A stretch of DNA of 35,262 bases from contig CABZTA010000008.1 of the NCBI GenBank assembly GCA_902528485.1, forward strand, positions 1 to 35,262. Direction: 5' to 3'. A program made the translations under genes and the position numbers. The notes beneath the pieces were generated by a model that was given only the letters and a program-made list of their open reading frames with translations, made no database searches and was not told the origin of the DNA. This DNA comes from an uncultured SAR86 cluster bacterium (GTDB taxonomy: Bacteria > Pseudomonadota > Gammaproteobacteria > Magnimaribacterales > AG-339-G14). The stretch's first letter is position 1, and each line of letters opens with the position of its first letter. This document shows, in pieces, positions 11,108 through 21,680 of this stretch.

Positions 11108-11322
11108 TTTTTTATAACCGTGAATTCAAATAGATTATCTGATTCCTTTATTTCTTTCAATTTATGCTCTAAATATTCACAGAATTTCTTAACATCTGGA
11201 ACGCTCATAGGATCGGTAGAAATCAAATGAACTTCTTCACCGCTTCCAGCTTCATAAATTGCCTTATGCAAAAGCATAAGAGGTTCAGGGCATTTGAGAC
11301 CTTTTGCGTCAATTACTTTCAT
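11104..11322 (-). CDS. tusA: Sulfurtransferase TusA-family protein
   Basis: DAKGLKCPEPLMLLHKAI with catalytic Cys-Pro motif; size 72 aa. Confidence 0.9.
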   Translation of the reverse strand: MKVIDAKGLKCPEPLMLLHKAIYEAGSGEEVHLISTDPMSVPDVKKFCEYLEHKLKEIKESDNLFEFTVIKK

Positions 11323-12724
11323 AAGACTGCTTCAATTCAAAGGAATTCTTAGATACTAAATTTAATCTCCAGAGGACCAAAATAGATAAAATGAACATTC
11401 CTACTGCCATTCCAATCCACATGCCAAGCGCCCCTATGGGCTCAATTATATTTTCTGTTAAGGATATGTTGTAACCAAGAGGCATGCCTACGACCCAATA
11501 AGCTAATATCATTATTAAAAGTGGGACTCTTGTGTCTTTATAACCTCTTAATGCCCCCATGCCGCTAAATGCAATACCATCGGTGATTTGAAAGATGGCG
11601 GCAACAATTAAAAGGGTAGATGCTAAAGAAATAATCAGGCTATTAGGATTAAAAAAACTTGCAAGGTATTCACCATATAGAATCAAAACAGCAGCATTAA
11701 TAAAGGCAAGAGCTATTGAAAATCCTATTCCACAGAAGGCAGCAAATCTAGAATCCCTAGAAGCATTTGCGCCTACTAGATTTCCTACTCTAACGGAGGC
11801 TGCTAAGCCAATAGCTAGCGGTATCATGAATGTCACGGTTGAAACATGCATGGCAATAGAATGACTAGCTATTACGTCAGCCCCTAGTTGACCTAAAATT
11901 AGTCCAGAACCACTAAACATACTTATTTCGACAAAAAGGGTTCCTCCAATAGGAAGCCCTAAAACAACTATCTCTTTAATGATTTTAAAATTAGGTAAAT
12001 CAAACTGTTCAAAGAGCCCGCAGTCTTTGTAGTTATCACTCATAAAAATATAGGCTGCTAAAATAATAAGAGATAGCCAGGCTGATACTGCAAAAGAAAT
12101 TCCACAACCGGCACCACCTAACTCTGGAAAGCCAAATTTCCCAAATATGAATCCGTAATTAAGTATTGCATTCACAGCTACCATAAAAAGGTTTATGTAA
12201 GTTATAGGCAAAGGTTTTGTTATACCCTCGCTCATTGACCTCAAAGGTTGAAAAAAATATAAAGCAGGAAGCCCAACCATTAATCCATACATATATTTTC
12301 TGGTTATCTCTCTAACTTCATCAGGAGTACCAAGAAGGTTAAAAGCCCAAGAAGATTGACTCATTGCCCAGATTCCTAAAATAATTAGAGGTATACTTAC
12401 CCAAAAAGACTGCCGTATTATTTTCCCAACATTATCTAAAGTATTGGCTCCAAAATTTTGAGCTACCATTGCAGTTACTATGAATAGGGTTCCCATCAAT
12501 CCCATAGAGATTGGGAAAAAAAACATATTTCCAGTAGCAACCGCAGCTTGATCTATAGTGCTGTAATTTCCGGTCATCAATGCTGCAATTATTCCTGTTG
12601 CATGTCCTGCGAGTTGAGAAAAAAACATAGGTATGGCTAATTGCCTAAATTTTAAGAACTCAAACGAAACCTTGGGCAGAATTTTGTTTGGTCCCTCGTA
12701 AATTAATCTAGCAGTATTTGACAT
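11309..12724 (-). CDS. MATE family multidrug efflux transporter (NorM-like)
   Basis: 12-TM pattern; PMFFSQLAGHATGIIAALMTGNYSTIDQAAVATGN, repeated second half. Confidence 0.9.
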   Translation of the reverse strand: MSNTARLIYEGPNKILPKVSFEFLKFRQLAIPMFFSQLAGHATGIIAALMTGNYSTIDQAAVATGNMFFFPISMGLMGTLFIVTAMVAQNFGANTLDNVGKIIRQSFWVSIPLIILGIWAMSQSSWAFNLLGTPDEVREITRKYMYGLMVGLPALYFFQPLRSMSEGITKPLPITYINLFMVAVNAILNYGFIFGKFGFPELGGAGCGISFAVSAWLSLIILAAYIFMSDNYKDCGLFEQFDLPNFKIIKEIVVLGLPIGGTLFVEISMFSGSGLILGQLGADVIASHSIAMHVSTVTFMIPLAIGLAASVRVGNLVGANASRDSRFAAFCGIGFSIALAFINAAVLILYGEYLASFFNPNSLIISLASTLLIVAAIFQITDGIAFSGMGALRGYKDTRVPLLIMILAYWVVGMPLGYNISLTENIIEPIGALGMWIGMAVGMFILSILVLWRLNLVSKNSFELKQSYESN

Positions 12725-12882
12725 AAAAGGACGCTATCATATCACTTAGCACCAAAGCTGGAGTTATAAAATTAGAAAAGATAATCGACCATTTTGGTTA
12801 AAAAAGAGTTCATTGGTTTTTAGATAAACTTTATATTGAAAAAATTATCAGACCGCAATTTGACTACCTTGGAAAGGCTCCT

Positions 12883-13494
12883 ATGATCATGGGTGTTAAG
12901 TATGTTCAAGTCTTTGGCACAGGAATAAAAATGGGTGACTTTGCAACTTTGATAACTTCACCAGATGCTCATATTCATCTTACTACTTGGATAAGCGGGG
13001 AGTATGAAGGAAAAATAACTATTGGAGATTTTTGTTTAATTAGTCCTGGAGTCAGAATTTCTGCTGCCACAAACATTGAGATAGGTAACTCGTGTATGTT
13101 TGCCAACAATGCATACATATCAGATTCAGATTGGCATGATATTTACGATAGAGCTCAGCCAGTTGGACAATCAGAACCCATTAAATTAGAAGAAAATGTA
13201 TGGGTTGGAGATAGAGCTGTAATTTGCAAGGGAGTTACAATAGGAAAGAATAGTATTGTAGGTGCTGGAGCGATAGTCACGAAAGATGTGCCACCAAACG
13301 TTGTCGTAGCAGGTAATCCAGCAAAAATTGTAAAAGAGTTAGATCAAACAACAAAAATGAAATCCAGAAAAGATATGTTTTCTGACCCAGATGAAATGGA
13401 TGATTTGTATTTAGCCTTAGATAGATATAATCTCAAAGGCAACACCTTTTTTGGATGGATTAAAAGTAAAATTTTGCCCTCAAGCAAAAATTGA
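12883..13494 (+). CDS. Hexapeptide-repeat (LbH) acyltransferase, WbbJ/maltose-acetyltransferase-like; N-terminus probably mis-set
   Basis: Hexapeptide repeats ending VWVGDRAVICKGVTIGKNSIVGAGAIVTKDVPPNVVVAGNPAK; frame is open upstream to 12802 without a canonical start. Confidence 0.85.
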   Translation: MIMGVKYVQVFGTGIKMGDFATLITSPDAHIHLTTWISGEYEGKITIGDFCLISPGVRISAATNIEIGNSCMFANNAYISDSDWHDIYDRAQPVGQSEPIKLEENVWVGDRAVICKGVTIGKNSIVGAGAIVTKDVPPNVVVAGNPAKIVKELDQTTKMKSRKDMFSDPDEMDDLYLALDRYNLKGNTFFGWIKSKILPSSKN

Positions 13495-14618
13495 TAAAAC
13501 TAATAATAGATAAAAATATCCCTATTTCAGAAGAATATTTTGAGGGTCAGAATATTGACTTCGATTTTTTGCCTTTCGATAGAATAAATTCTTCAACGAT
13601 TAAAAATGCTGATGCTCTTTTCATTAGAACCACAACTAAGGTAAACAAGGAGCTTATTTCAAAATCTAACATTTCATTTATCGGATCTTTTGCTTCTGGG
13701 GAAAATCATATTTCTAATGATTTATTAGATGATAGTGAATGCTTAATACAAACTGCCAAAGGTTCAAATTCTCAAGCTGTTTTTGAATATGTACTCAGTT
13801 GTATATTAGAAAATGATTTTGAGGCATGTTCAGTTGGCATAGTGGGTCACGGCCACGTTGGGAAAAAAATCGATTCTATTTTAAGTAATCTTGGTTTTAA
13901 AGTAGAGATATATGATCCTTACTTATATGATCATTCAGAAGATGAGTTGAATAAAGTTTTATCGTGCGAGGTATTGAGCATCAATTGCTCATATTCAAAG
14001 GAAGGAAAATATCCCTCTCATAATCTAATCTCAAAAGAACAAAGACCGAAAAGTAAATTAGTAATTAATTCATCAAGAGGAGAGGTAGTTGATTATTCTG
14101 AAATAGCAAAATCTTCAGAAATATTCAATGATGTTTGGGTAAATGAACCAAAAATTTCCTCGACTGATATTTATTCTTTCATGAATCACTCAAATGCTTT
14201 TGGTACACCTCACATAGCGGGTTATACATTCTCATCTAAAGAAAGACAGATAGATTTAATTTTGGAAAAGTTTAATGATCTTTTTTCTAAATCTGTAGAA
14301 ACAAAAGAAGTTAAAAAGTTTATTAAACTCTCAAGCTGTCTTTCAGACAAATTAATAAAATCAAAGAATTTAGATTTTAAATCCATGATTTCAGAAGTTA
14401 TTTCAACGAGTAAAATCGCCACAGAATTTAAGGCTCTCTTGAGTGAATACGACGAGATGGGTAAAACATTTGGACCAGAGGAATTTGAAAAGCTAAGAAA
14501 ATCAAAAATGAGACAGGGCTTTGATGAAATTAATATAGATATACCTATGGGTAAAGATCTTTTACAAAGAATGGAGTTCTCTGGCTTTAAAAATCAAAAG
14601 AAAGAAAAATTTTCCTAA
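13491..14618 (+). CDS. pdxB: Erythronate-4-phosphate dehydrogenase; TTG start
   Basis: IIDKNIPISEEYF..., FIGSFASGENHI, GIVGHGHVGKKI Rossmann, GTPHIAGYT. Confidence 0.92.
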   Translation: MIKLIIDKNIPISEEYFEGQNIDFDFLPFDRINSSTIKNADALFIRTTTKVNKELISKSNISFIGSFASGENHISNDLLDDSECLIQTAKGSNSQAVFEYVLSCILENDFEACSVGIVGHGHVGKKIDSILSNLGFKVEIYDPYLYDHSEDELNKVLSCEVLSINCSYSKEGKYPSHNLISKEQRPKSKLVINSSRGEVVDYSEIAKSSEIFNDVWVNEPKISSTDIYSFMNHSNAFGTPHIAGYTFSSKERQIDLILEKFNDLFSKSVETKEVKKFIKLSSCLSDKLIKSKNLDFKSMISEVISTSKIATEFKALLSEYDEMGKTFGPEEFEKLRKSKMRQGFDEINIDIPMGKDLLQRMEFSGFKNQKKEKFS

Positions 14619-14644
14619 AAAACTCACTTAGTTATAATTAGCAT

Positions 14645-15559
14645 ATGAATGATTACAATTCTCTTCTAAGCGATCAAGAAATTGCAATTTTAAGAGAAAA
14701 AAAAGACTGGAAAACCACAATGACAATTATTTCAATGTGGGTTCAGGTTCTTTTCGCCTTTTCTTTATTCATTTATCTGCCTAATGTCCTAACTTTTATC
14801 ATTTCTTCACTGATCGTAGCTGCCAAGCAGTTCCAAATGACAGTTCTTATGCATGATGGTGCTCATGGTTTGATGTATAAAAATAGAAAATTAAATGACT
14901 TTGCATCGCAGTGGTTTTGCGCTTTTCCAGTGATGACTGATACTTTTCCTTATCGAAAAATACATTCACAGCATCATAAATATACCGAAACAGATAAAGA
15001 TCCTGACATAGGTTTAACCAAAGCTTTTCCGACATCCAGAGCAAGTCTCATCAGAAAATTTACAAGGGATCTAACTGGAGTCGCAGGGCTACGAAGATAC
15101 TTTGGGGCGCTAAAGTCTGCCTGGGGATCAAACTTGAGCCTATCTGCTCACATTTCAAGATTTTTAAGCAAAATGCACGGATTTCTCATAACTAACTTGA
15201 TTCTTTTTAGTATTCTTTATCTAAGCGGCAATCCTTGGCTTTACCTTTTTTTATGGTGGGTACCGATGATTACTCTATTCAGCTTTTTTTATAGAATAAG
15301 AAGTATCACTGAACACTCGGGCGTGGAAGGTGGTGATGACTTCAAAAACACTAGGACGACAAAAGTGCCATGGTATTTAAGATACTTTTTAGCTCCTCTC
15401 AATGTAAATTATCATGTTGAACATCACCTTTTTACATTTTGTCCTTGGTATAACTTACCAATGGCCCACAAAATGCTCAGAGCAAGGGGCCATACATCTA
15501 AAATGGAAATTGCTAATGGTTATGGAGAGGTTTTCAAAAAAGTATTAACGGCAAACTAA
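14645..15559 (+). CDS. Membrane fatty acid desaturase family protein
   Basis: Three His boxes: HDGAH, HSQHHKYT, HVEHHLF; multiple TM segments. Confidence 0.9.
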   Translation: MNDYNSLLSDQEIAILREKKDWKTTMTIISMWVQVLFAFSLFIYLPNVLTFIISSLIVAAKQFQMTVLMHDGAHGLMYKNRKLNDFASQWFCAFPVMTDTFPYRKIHSQHHKYTETDKDPDIGLTKAFPTSRASLIRKFTRDLTGVAGLRRYFGALKSAWGSNLSLSAHISRFLSKMHGFLITNLILFSILYLSGNPWLYLFLWWVPMITLFSFFYRIRSITEHSGVEGGDDFKNTRTTKVPWYLRYFLAPLNVNYHVEHHLFTFCPWYNLPMAHKMLRARGHTSKMEIANGYGEVFKKVLTAN

Positions 15560-15945
15560 TGGCAAAAGAAGATATAGATAAGAAGATTTCTGCAGAAGCC
15601 TATTTTGTTACTCAGCAACATGGAACCGAGCCAGCATTCTCTGGAGACTTAAATGATAATAAAGAGCCTGGAGATTATTTATGTGTCTGTTGCGGAGTAA
15701 AGCTTTTTGATCACAATTCAAAGTATGATTCTGGTTCTGGTTGGCCAAGCTTTTGGGAACCGAACGATAAAGAGGCGGTTGCTTATAACGATGATTATGA
15801 AATTGGTTACTTAAGAAAAGAAGTTCATTGTTCTCAGTGTTCTGCTCATTTGGGGCATGTGTTTGACGATGGACCACAACCAACAGGTTTAAGGTATTGC
15901 ATAAATTCAGTAGCTCTAGATTTTGTTCCTGAAGAAAAAGAATAA
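15559..15945 (+). CDS. msrB: Peptide-methionine (R)-S-oxide reductase
   Basis: CVCCG, GSGWPSFW, CSQCSAHLGHVFDDGPQPTGLRYCINSVAL. Confidence 0.96.
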   Translation: MAKEDIDKKISAEAYFVTQQHGTEPAFSGDLNDNKEPGDYLCVCCGVKLFDHNSKYDSGSGWPSFWEPNDKEAVAYNDDYEIGYLRKEVHCSQCSAHLGHVFDDGPQPTGLRYCINSVALDFVPEEKE

Positions 15946-15947
15946 TT

Positions 15948-17507
15948 TTGACTACACCTTCTAAATTGGAGAGCCCTCAAAAAGGTTTATTTTTTAAAAC
16001 GGGCTTAGTTTCATTTTGGACTTTTCTTTCTAGAATTTTTGGTCTGATAAGAGACGTTGTTACAACCAGTCTTTTAGGATCATCTCTTGCACATGATGTT
16101 TTTGTGGTCATGTTAAAAATACCAAATGTTTTTCGAAGACTAGTTGCTGAAGGGGCTTTTAATCAAGCTTTTGTTCCCGTACTCACAGAGTATAAAAATT
16201 TAAATAGTTTTGAAGAGATAAAAGAGGTTATCAATAAATCATTTACTTTCATATTTTTAGCTTCAGGGATTTTGGTGGGCTTAGTTTTTATTTTTACGCC
16301 TGTATTCGTTTTTATTTTTGCTCCAGGTTTTTTTTACGATGAGTCTAAGCTTGCATTGTCTCAAGATATTCTAAGGATAACTTTTCCTTATTTATTTTTT
16401 ATATCTTTGGTTGCCTTATCGGGCAGTATTTTGAATTCATTTGGTAAATTTTCAGTTCCTGCAGCTACTCCTATTTTTTTTAATTTGAGTATCATTCTCT
16501 GTGCAATTTATCTTAGAGACTTTTTTGAGAATCCAGTATTTGCACTGGCTTATGGTGTCATTATTGCTGGGATAATCCAATTATCCTTTCAAATAAAATT
16601 TTTGTTAGATTTAAAACTTCTGCCAAGACTTGATTTGAAAATTTTCAATAAAGGCACTAAAAAAATATTTAATTTAATGATCCCTGGTATTTTGGCTGGT
16701 GGAGTCATTCAGCTGAATATTTTAATTGATACTATTTTTGCTTCTCTTCTTGAAACAGGGAGTCCAACTTGGCTTTACCTCTCTGATAGATTGATACAAC
16801 TTCCTCTTGGTATTTTTGGAATTGCTATTGCTACAGTAATTCTTCCTAAATTATCAAGCGAGTATGTCACTGAAAAATATCTTGAATTTAAAGAAAATTT
16901 AAAATGGGGAATAGAACTCATTTTAATTTTTGCAATCCCATCTTCTGTTGCACTTTTTTCTTTAGGATTACCAATTATCGAATTACTTTTTGTAAGAGGA
17001 AACTTTTATGAAAGTGATGCAATTATGACCTCAATGAGCTTGCAAGCTTTTTCGCTTGGCCTCTTTGCTTTTATGTTGATTAAAGTCTTATCAGCTAGTT
17101 TTTTTGCGAGACAAGATACTTTTACTCCTTTAATTATTACTATTCTTTCTTTTGTGATGAATGTTTTTCTGAATTACTTTTTGGCTTTTTATCTGGGATA
17201 TGGGCATGTCGGACTTGCCTTAGGAAGCTCTATTGCTGCCATAGTTTCCGTAGTAATTTACTATGTGATCTTATCGAGAAATTCATTTATTGAAGTAACC
17301 AAGCAAAGTTTAATTGCAATAATAAAAATACTAAGTGCAAATTTACTTTTCTATTTTGTTATTAATTTCTTTGCCAACAATATTTCTGCTATCAAAGATC
17401 AATGGCTTTCAAACCTAGTTCTTTTGTTTGGAATATTATTTCTAATAATATTTTATTTTTTAATCCTATATTTATTAGGATTCAGAGCATCTTTTTTTAG
17501 AAGATAA
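15948..17507 (+). CDS. murJ: Lipid II flippase MurJ (MviN); TTG start
   Basis: SFWTFLSRIFGLIRDVV, RRLVAEGAFNQAFVPV, multi-TM; upstream of ribF-ileS-lspA. Confidence 0.96.
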   Translation: MTTPSKLESPQKGLFFKTGLVSFWTFLSRIFGLIRDVVTTSLLGSSLAHDVFVVMLKIPNVFRRLVAEGAFNQAFVPVLTEYKNLNSFEEIKEVINKSFTFIFLASGILVGLVFIFTPVFVFIFAPGFFYDESKLALSQDILRITFPYLFFISLVALSGSILNSFGKFSVPAATPIFFNLSIILCAIYLRDFFENPVFALAYGVIIAGIIQLSFQIKFLLDLKLLPRLDLKIFNKGTKKIFNLMIPGILAGGVIQLNILIDTIFASLLETGSPTWLYLSDRLIQLPLGIFGIAIATVILPKLSSEYVTEKYLEFKENLKWGIELILIFAIPSSVALFSLGLPIIELLFVRGNFYESDAIMTSMSLQAFSLGLFAFMLIKVLSASFFARQDTFTPLIITILSFVMNVFLNYFLAFYLGYGHVGLALGSSIAAIVSVVIYYVILSRNSFIEVTKQSLIAIIKILSANLLFYFVINFFANNISAIKDQWLSNLVLLFGILFLIIFYFLILYLLGFRASFFRR

Positions 17508-18460
17508 TGTATTTGATTAGAGGTCAATCCAACATAGAGCTTTTTAGAGAAAAGCACCCTAAAGATTCATTCATTGCAACAATAGGAAATTTCGACGGCC
17601 TACATTTAGGCCATAAAGAAATTCTTAAAAATATGCTTTCAATCGCAAAAAGAAAAAAGATTAAGAGGATGGTTATTTTTACCGAGCCCCATGCGAAAGA
17701 ATTTTTTGCTGAAGAAATTTCATCTGTTGAAGCTCCACCAAGGATTTCTCCTTGGAGAGATAAATATTTAAGTCTCAAAAAAAGTGGTGTGGATGTAGCT
17801 TTTTTTCTTAAATTCAACAGCAATTTAAAACGAATGACTCCTGAAATTTTTGCAGACGAGATTCTCGGAAATCTTCAGATTAGGTCTTTAATGATTGGCG
17901 ATGATTTTAAATTTGGAAAGGACAGGAAGGGCGATTTTAATTTTCTAGTTAATTGGGGAAAGAATAAAGGCGTGGATGTCTTAAAAACTGAAACATTTGA
18001 AATTAATGATAAAAGAGTGAGCAGTACCCGAATTAGAGAAGCTTTGATAAACAATGATTTTGATGAGGCTAAAACACTTCTTGATAGGCCTTATACCTTT
18101 TCTGGAAAAGTAGTCCATGGAAATCAACTGGGTAGAACAATTGATGTTCCTACTGCTAATTTATGGCTGCCTAAGACAAATTTACCTATTAAAGGAGTTT
18201 ACGGAGTAAAAATTCAATTAGAAAATAGAAAATTTTTAGGCATTGCTAACATGGGTCTGCGTCCAACAATTGGAGGAACAATGCCAGTTTTAGAGGTCCA
18301 TATATTTAATTTTTCAGAAGATATCTATGGCCAAAGAATTCAAGTAGAATTTTGTTTTAAAGTTAGGGATGAGAAGAAGTTTTCTGGATTAGACCAACTT
18401 AAAGAACAAATAAAAAAAGATATTTCCTACACGTTGAATACATTTGATTCGAATCTATGA
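17507..18460 (+). CDS. ribF: Bifunctional riboflavin kinase / FAD synthetase
   Basis: TIGNFDGLHLGHKEIL, IGDDFKFGKDRKGDF, GRTIDVPTANL, GVYGVKI. Confidence 0.96.
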   Translation: MYLIRGQSNIELFREKHPKDSFIATIGNFDGLHLGHKEILKNMLSIAKRKKIKRMVIFTEPHAKEFFAEEISSVEAPPRISPWRDKYLSLKKSGVDVAFFLKFNSNLKRMTPEIFADEILGNLQIRSLMIGDDFKFGKDRKGDFNFLVNWGKNKGVDVLKTETFEINDKRVSSTRIREALINNDFDEAKTLLDRPYTFSGKVVHGNQLGRTIDVPTANLWLPKTNLPIKGVYGVKIQLENRKFLGIANMGLRPTIGGTMPVLEVHIFNFSEDIYGQRIQVEFCFKVRDEKKFSGLDQLKEQIKKDISYTLNTFDSNL

Positions 18461-21219
18461 AAGATACCCTAAATCTTCCAAAGACTAAATTTTCCATGAA
18501 AGCAAATTTGGCTCAAAAAGAGCCAGAGATTCTTAAATTTTGGGAGGAGATTAATTTGTATGACGCTCTTCAGGAACAAAATAAGGATAAACCTAAATTT
18601 ACCTTCCACGACGGTCCTCCATATGCAAATGGCCCAATTCATTTGGGTACAAGTATCAACAAAATTTTAAAAGATATTGCCTGCAAATCTAGATTGTTAT
18701 CGGGTTACAACGTCTCTTTTGTTCCTGGATGGGATTGTCATGGATTACCTATTGAGTTAAACGTGGAGCAAAAATCAGGTAAGCCAAATAAAGATATTCC
18801 TGCAAAGGACTTCAGGGCCAAATGTCGTGATTATGCTAACCAGCAAATAGCTATCCAAAAAAAGGATTTTAAAAGATTGGGTGTTTTGGCTGATTGGAAC
18901 AATCCTTACAAGACAATGGATTACTCTTTCGAGGCAGGGATAGTCAGAGCTCTTTCAGAGATAGTCAAATCGGGTCATTTAGTGAAAGGGGATAAACCTG
19001 TCTATTGGTGCCCCAATTGCAACTCTGCACTTGCTGAGGCAGAAGTAGAATATAAAGATAAAACCTCTAGCTCAATAGATTTTCTTTTTGAGATGGAGAC
19101 ATCAAGAGTGAATGAAATTTTTAATACTTCAGTGGATGAAAACATTAAAACATCCTTTTTATCGTGGACAACAACTCCATGGACTATCCCAGGAAATGTA
19201 GCTTTATCAATCAACCCAAATCTTGATTATTCTCTGTTAGAGGTTAATAAAGATAACTCCATGCAATGCTTGATTATATGTAAGGATTTAATAGATAGCG
19301 TTCTTGAAAGATGTTCCATATCAAACTTTACAATCTTATCGACGAAACCTGGATCTATTTTAGAGTCTGTAGAAGCTAAACATCCTTATTTTGATAGAAA
19401 GTCCACAGTCATATTGGGAGATCATGTAACTACCGAAATGGGTACTGGAATTGTTCATACAGCCCCAGCTCATGGCTTAGAAGATTTTCATGCAAGCAAT
19501 AAATATAAACTCGAGATAGTAAATCACGTTGGCTCGGATGGAAGATTTTTAGAAACAGCTTTTGATTTTTCTGGAATGAATTTAGAGGAGGCAAATAAAA
19601 AATCCATTGAAATGCTAGAAGGACAATCAAACCTTCTTTCTAAAGATTCATATCAACATAGTTTTCCGCACTGTTGGAGACACAAAACACCGTTATTTTT
19701 CAGAGCAACTCCTCAATGGTTTATATCTATGACGGCAGAAAATCTATTGGAGAATTCTATGAATTCAATTGATTCTGTTAACTGGATGCCAGATTGGGGT
19801 AAATCCAGGATTACAAGCATGATGGAAGAGAGGCCAGATTGGTGTATATCGAGACAAAGAACCTGGGGTGTTCCTATAGTTTTGTATTTAAATAAGAAAA
19901 CCGGAGAGCTTCATCCAGATACCGTCTCTATCATGCAAAAAGTAGCAGATGAAATTGAAAAGTCAGGGACTGATGTTTGGTTTGAACAAAAATTAGAATC
20001 AGTGAATGTTGGTGATGAGTATGAGCCTGTTATGGATATTTTAGATGTATGGTTCGATTCTGGCGTTACACATTACTGTGTTCTGAATGAACAAAGAGGA
20101 TTGTCTCAACCTGCAGATTTATATTTAGAAGGATCTGATCAGCACAGAGGTTGGTTTCAGTCATCTCTTCTTACAGGGATGACAATTAATAATCTACCAC
20201 CGTTTAGAAATGTAGTAACGCATGGCTTTGTTGTTGATAGTGAAGGGAAGAAAATGTCTAAATCTTTAGGAAATGTTGTTTCTCCTCAATCTGTTTGGAA
20301 TCAAAAAGGGGCGGATATTTTAAGAGCATGGGTTGCCTCAACAGAGTTTAGAAATGAGATGAATTTCTCAAATGAAATTTTGGATAGAACGACTGATTCC
20401 TACAGAAAAATAAGAAATACAATTAGATTTCTTATGAGTAATTTGTATGATTTTGATGAAAGTAATCAACTGCAAAAGATTAATGAACTCGTTGAGTTAG
20501 ATCAGTTTATTGTTGCTAAGGCAATGGATGTCCAAAAGGACATAGTAGCCGATTACGAAAATTTTGATTTTCATTTGGCATTTCAAAAAATCCTAAATTT
20601 TTGTACGAATGAATTAGGTAGTTTCTACTTGGACATAATTAAGGATAGAGCTTATACATCTCATCAGGATGGACCTGCAAGAAAATCTTCTCAAACTGCA
20701 ATGTTCCATTTACTCCAAATGTTTATTCGTTGGAGTAGTCCAATCATTAGCTTTACAGCAGAGGAAGCATGGAAAGAATTTTCAAAAGATGAAAGTTCAA
20801 TTTTTGAGAAAGAATGGTATTCGCTGCTAGAACCACTCGAGTTAGACTTAGATGTTTGGAATGATTTAATTAATCTAAAAGACGAAGTAAATAAAAATAT
20901 TGAAATCTTAAGAGAGGAAGGAAGTATTGGTTCTTCTCTCGATGCAGAAGTTCATATAACTTTTAGCGAGAATGATTTCCTAAAATTTTCAAGATTTGGA
21001 GAAGAACTTAAGTTTCTCTTTTTAGTATCTAAAGTAAGTCTATCTGTTTCTGACAAAGATCCAGATGAGCCTAAAATTGATATCAAAGTTTCAATCGATG
21101 AAAAATGCGAGAGATGCTGGCATCATGTTGCTGATATATCTGATCATGAAGGCAATAAAATTTGTTCTCGTTGTATATCGAATTTATCTTTTCCTGGAGA
21201 AGAAAGACAGATGATATGA
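18457..21219 (+). CDS. ileS: Isoleucyl-tRNA synthetase
   Basis: HDGPPYANGPIHLGTSINKILKD, WDCHGLPIE, KMSKSLGN, C-terminal zinc motif CERCWHH...CSRC. Confidence 0.98.
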   Translation: MKDTLNLPKTKFSMKANLAQKEPEILKFWEEINLYDALQEQNKDKPKFTFHDGPPYANGPIHLGTSINKILKDIACKSRLLSGYNVSFVPGWDCHGLPIELNVEQKSGKPNKDIPAKDFRAKCRDYANQQIAIQKKDFKRLGVLADWNNPYKTMDYSFEAGIVRALSEIVKSGHLVKGDKPVYWCPNCNSALAEAEVEYKDKTSSSIDFLFEMETSRVNEIFNTSVDENIKTSFLSWTTTPWTIPGNVALSINPNLDYSLLEVNKDNSMQCLIICKDLIDSVLERCSISNFTILSTKPGSILESVEAKHPYFDRKSTVILGDHVTTEMGTGIVHTAPAHGLEDFHASNKYKLEIVNHVGSDGRFLETAFDFSGMNLEEANKKSIEMLEGQSNLLSKDSYQHSFPHCWRHKTPLFFRATPQWFISMTAENLLENSMNSIDSVNWMPDWGKSRITSMMEERPDWCISRQRTWGVPIVLYLNKKTGELHPDTVSIMQKVADEIEKSGTDVWFEQKLESVNVGDEYEPVMDILDVWFDSGVTHYCVLNEQRGLSQPADLYLEGSDQHRGWFQSSLLTGMTINNLPPFRNVVTHGFVVDSEGKKMSKSLGNVVSPQSVWNQKGADILRAWVASTEFRNEMNFSNEILDRTTDSYRKIRNTIRFLMSNLYDFDESNQLQKINELVELDQFIVAKAMDVQKDIVADYENFDFHLAFQKILNFCTNELGSFYLDIIKDRAYTSHQDGPARKSSQTAMFHLLQMFIRWSSPIISFTAEEAWKEFSKDESSIFEKEWYSLLEPLELDLDVWNDLINLKDEVNKNIEILREEGSIGSSLDAEVHITFSENDFLKFSRFGEELKFLFLVSKVSLSVSDKDPDEPKIDIKVSIDEKCERCWHHVADISDHEGNKICSRCISNLSFPGEERQMI

Positions 21220-21680
21220 AGGCCTATGCGGGATTATTAATTTTGATACTATTTATATTTGATCAATATTCAAAATATCTTATAAGGATAAATTTTGACC
21301 TTTTCCAACATAAAAGCGTTTTTTATTTCCTTGATTTTGTATATATCCCTAATTACGGAGTAGCTTTTAATATTCTTAATAATGAAGCCCTAAATCTAGG
21401 ATTTGTATTTAGCTTGCTTGTCTTTTTAATCTGCCTTTACTTAGCTTGGTTGATATTTATAAACCAAGAAAGGCCTAACAAAACTCAATTGATATCTTTG
21501 AGTCTGATTCTTGCAGGAGGATTTGGTAACTTGTTTGATAGAGTTTTTTTAGGGCACGTGGTTGATTTTATTGCTATTACATTCAATCCTTATGTATTCA
21601 ATTTAGCTGATGTATTTATAACAATTGGAATAGTACTTTATCTGATAAATTATTTTAAAGTTAAGGAGCAAAATTCTTGA
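21216..21680 (+). CDS. lspA: Lipoprotein signal peptidase (start placed at 21216 rather than 21162)
   Basis: DQYSKYLI, NYGVAFNIL, GGFGNLFDRVFLGHVVDFI, FNLADVFI. Confidence 0.95.
   Translation: MKAYAGLLILILFIFDQYSKYLIRINFDLFQHKSVFYFLDFVYIPNYGVAFNILNNEALNLGFVFSLLVFLICLYLAWLIFINQERPNKTQLISLSLILAGGFGNLFDRVFLGHVVDFIAITFNPYVFNLADVFITIGIVLYLINYFKVKEQNS

Noticed and set aside
15608-15883. 91-aa antisense ORF over msrB
   Set aside because: Shadow ORF opposite a well-conserved gene.
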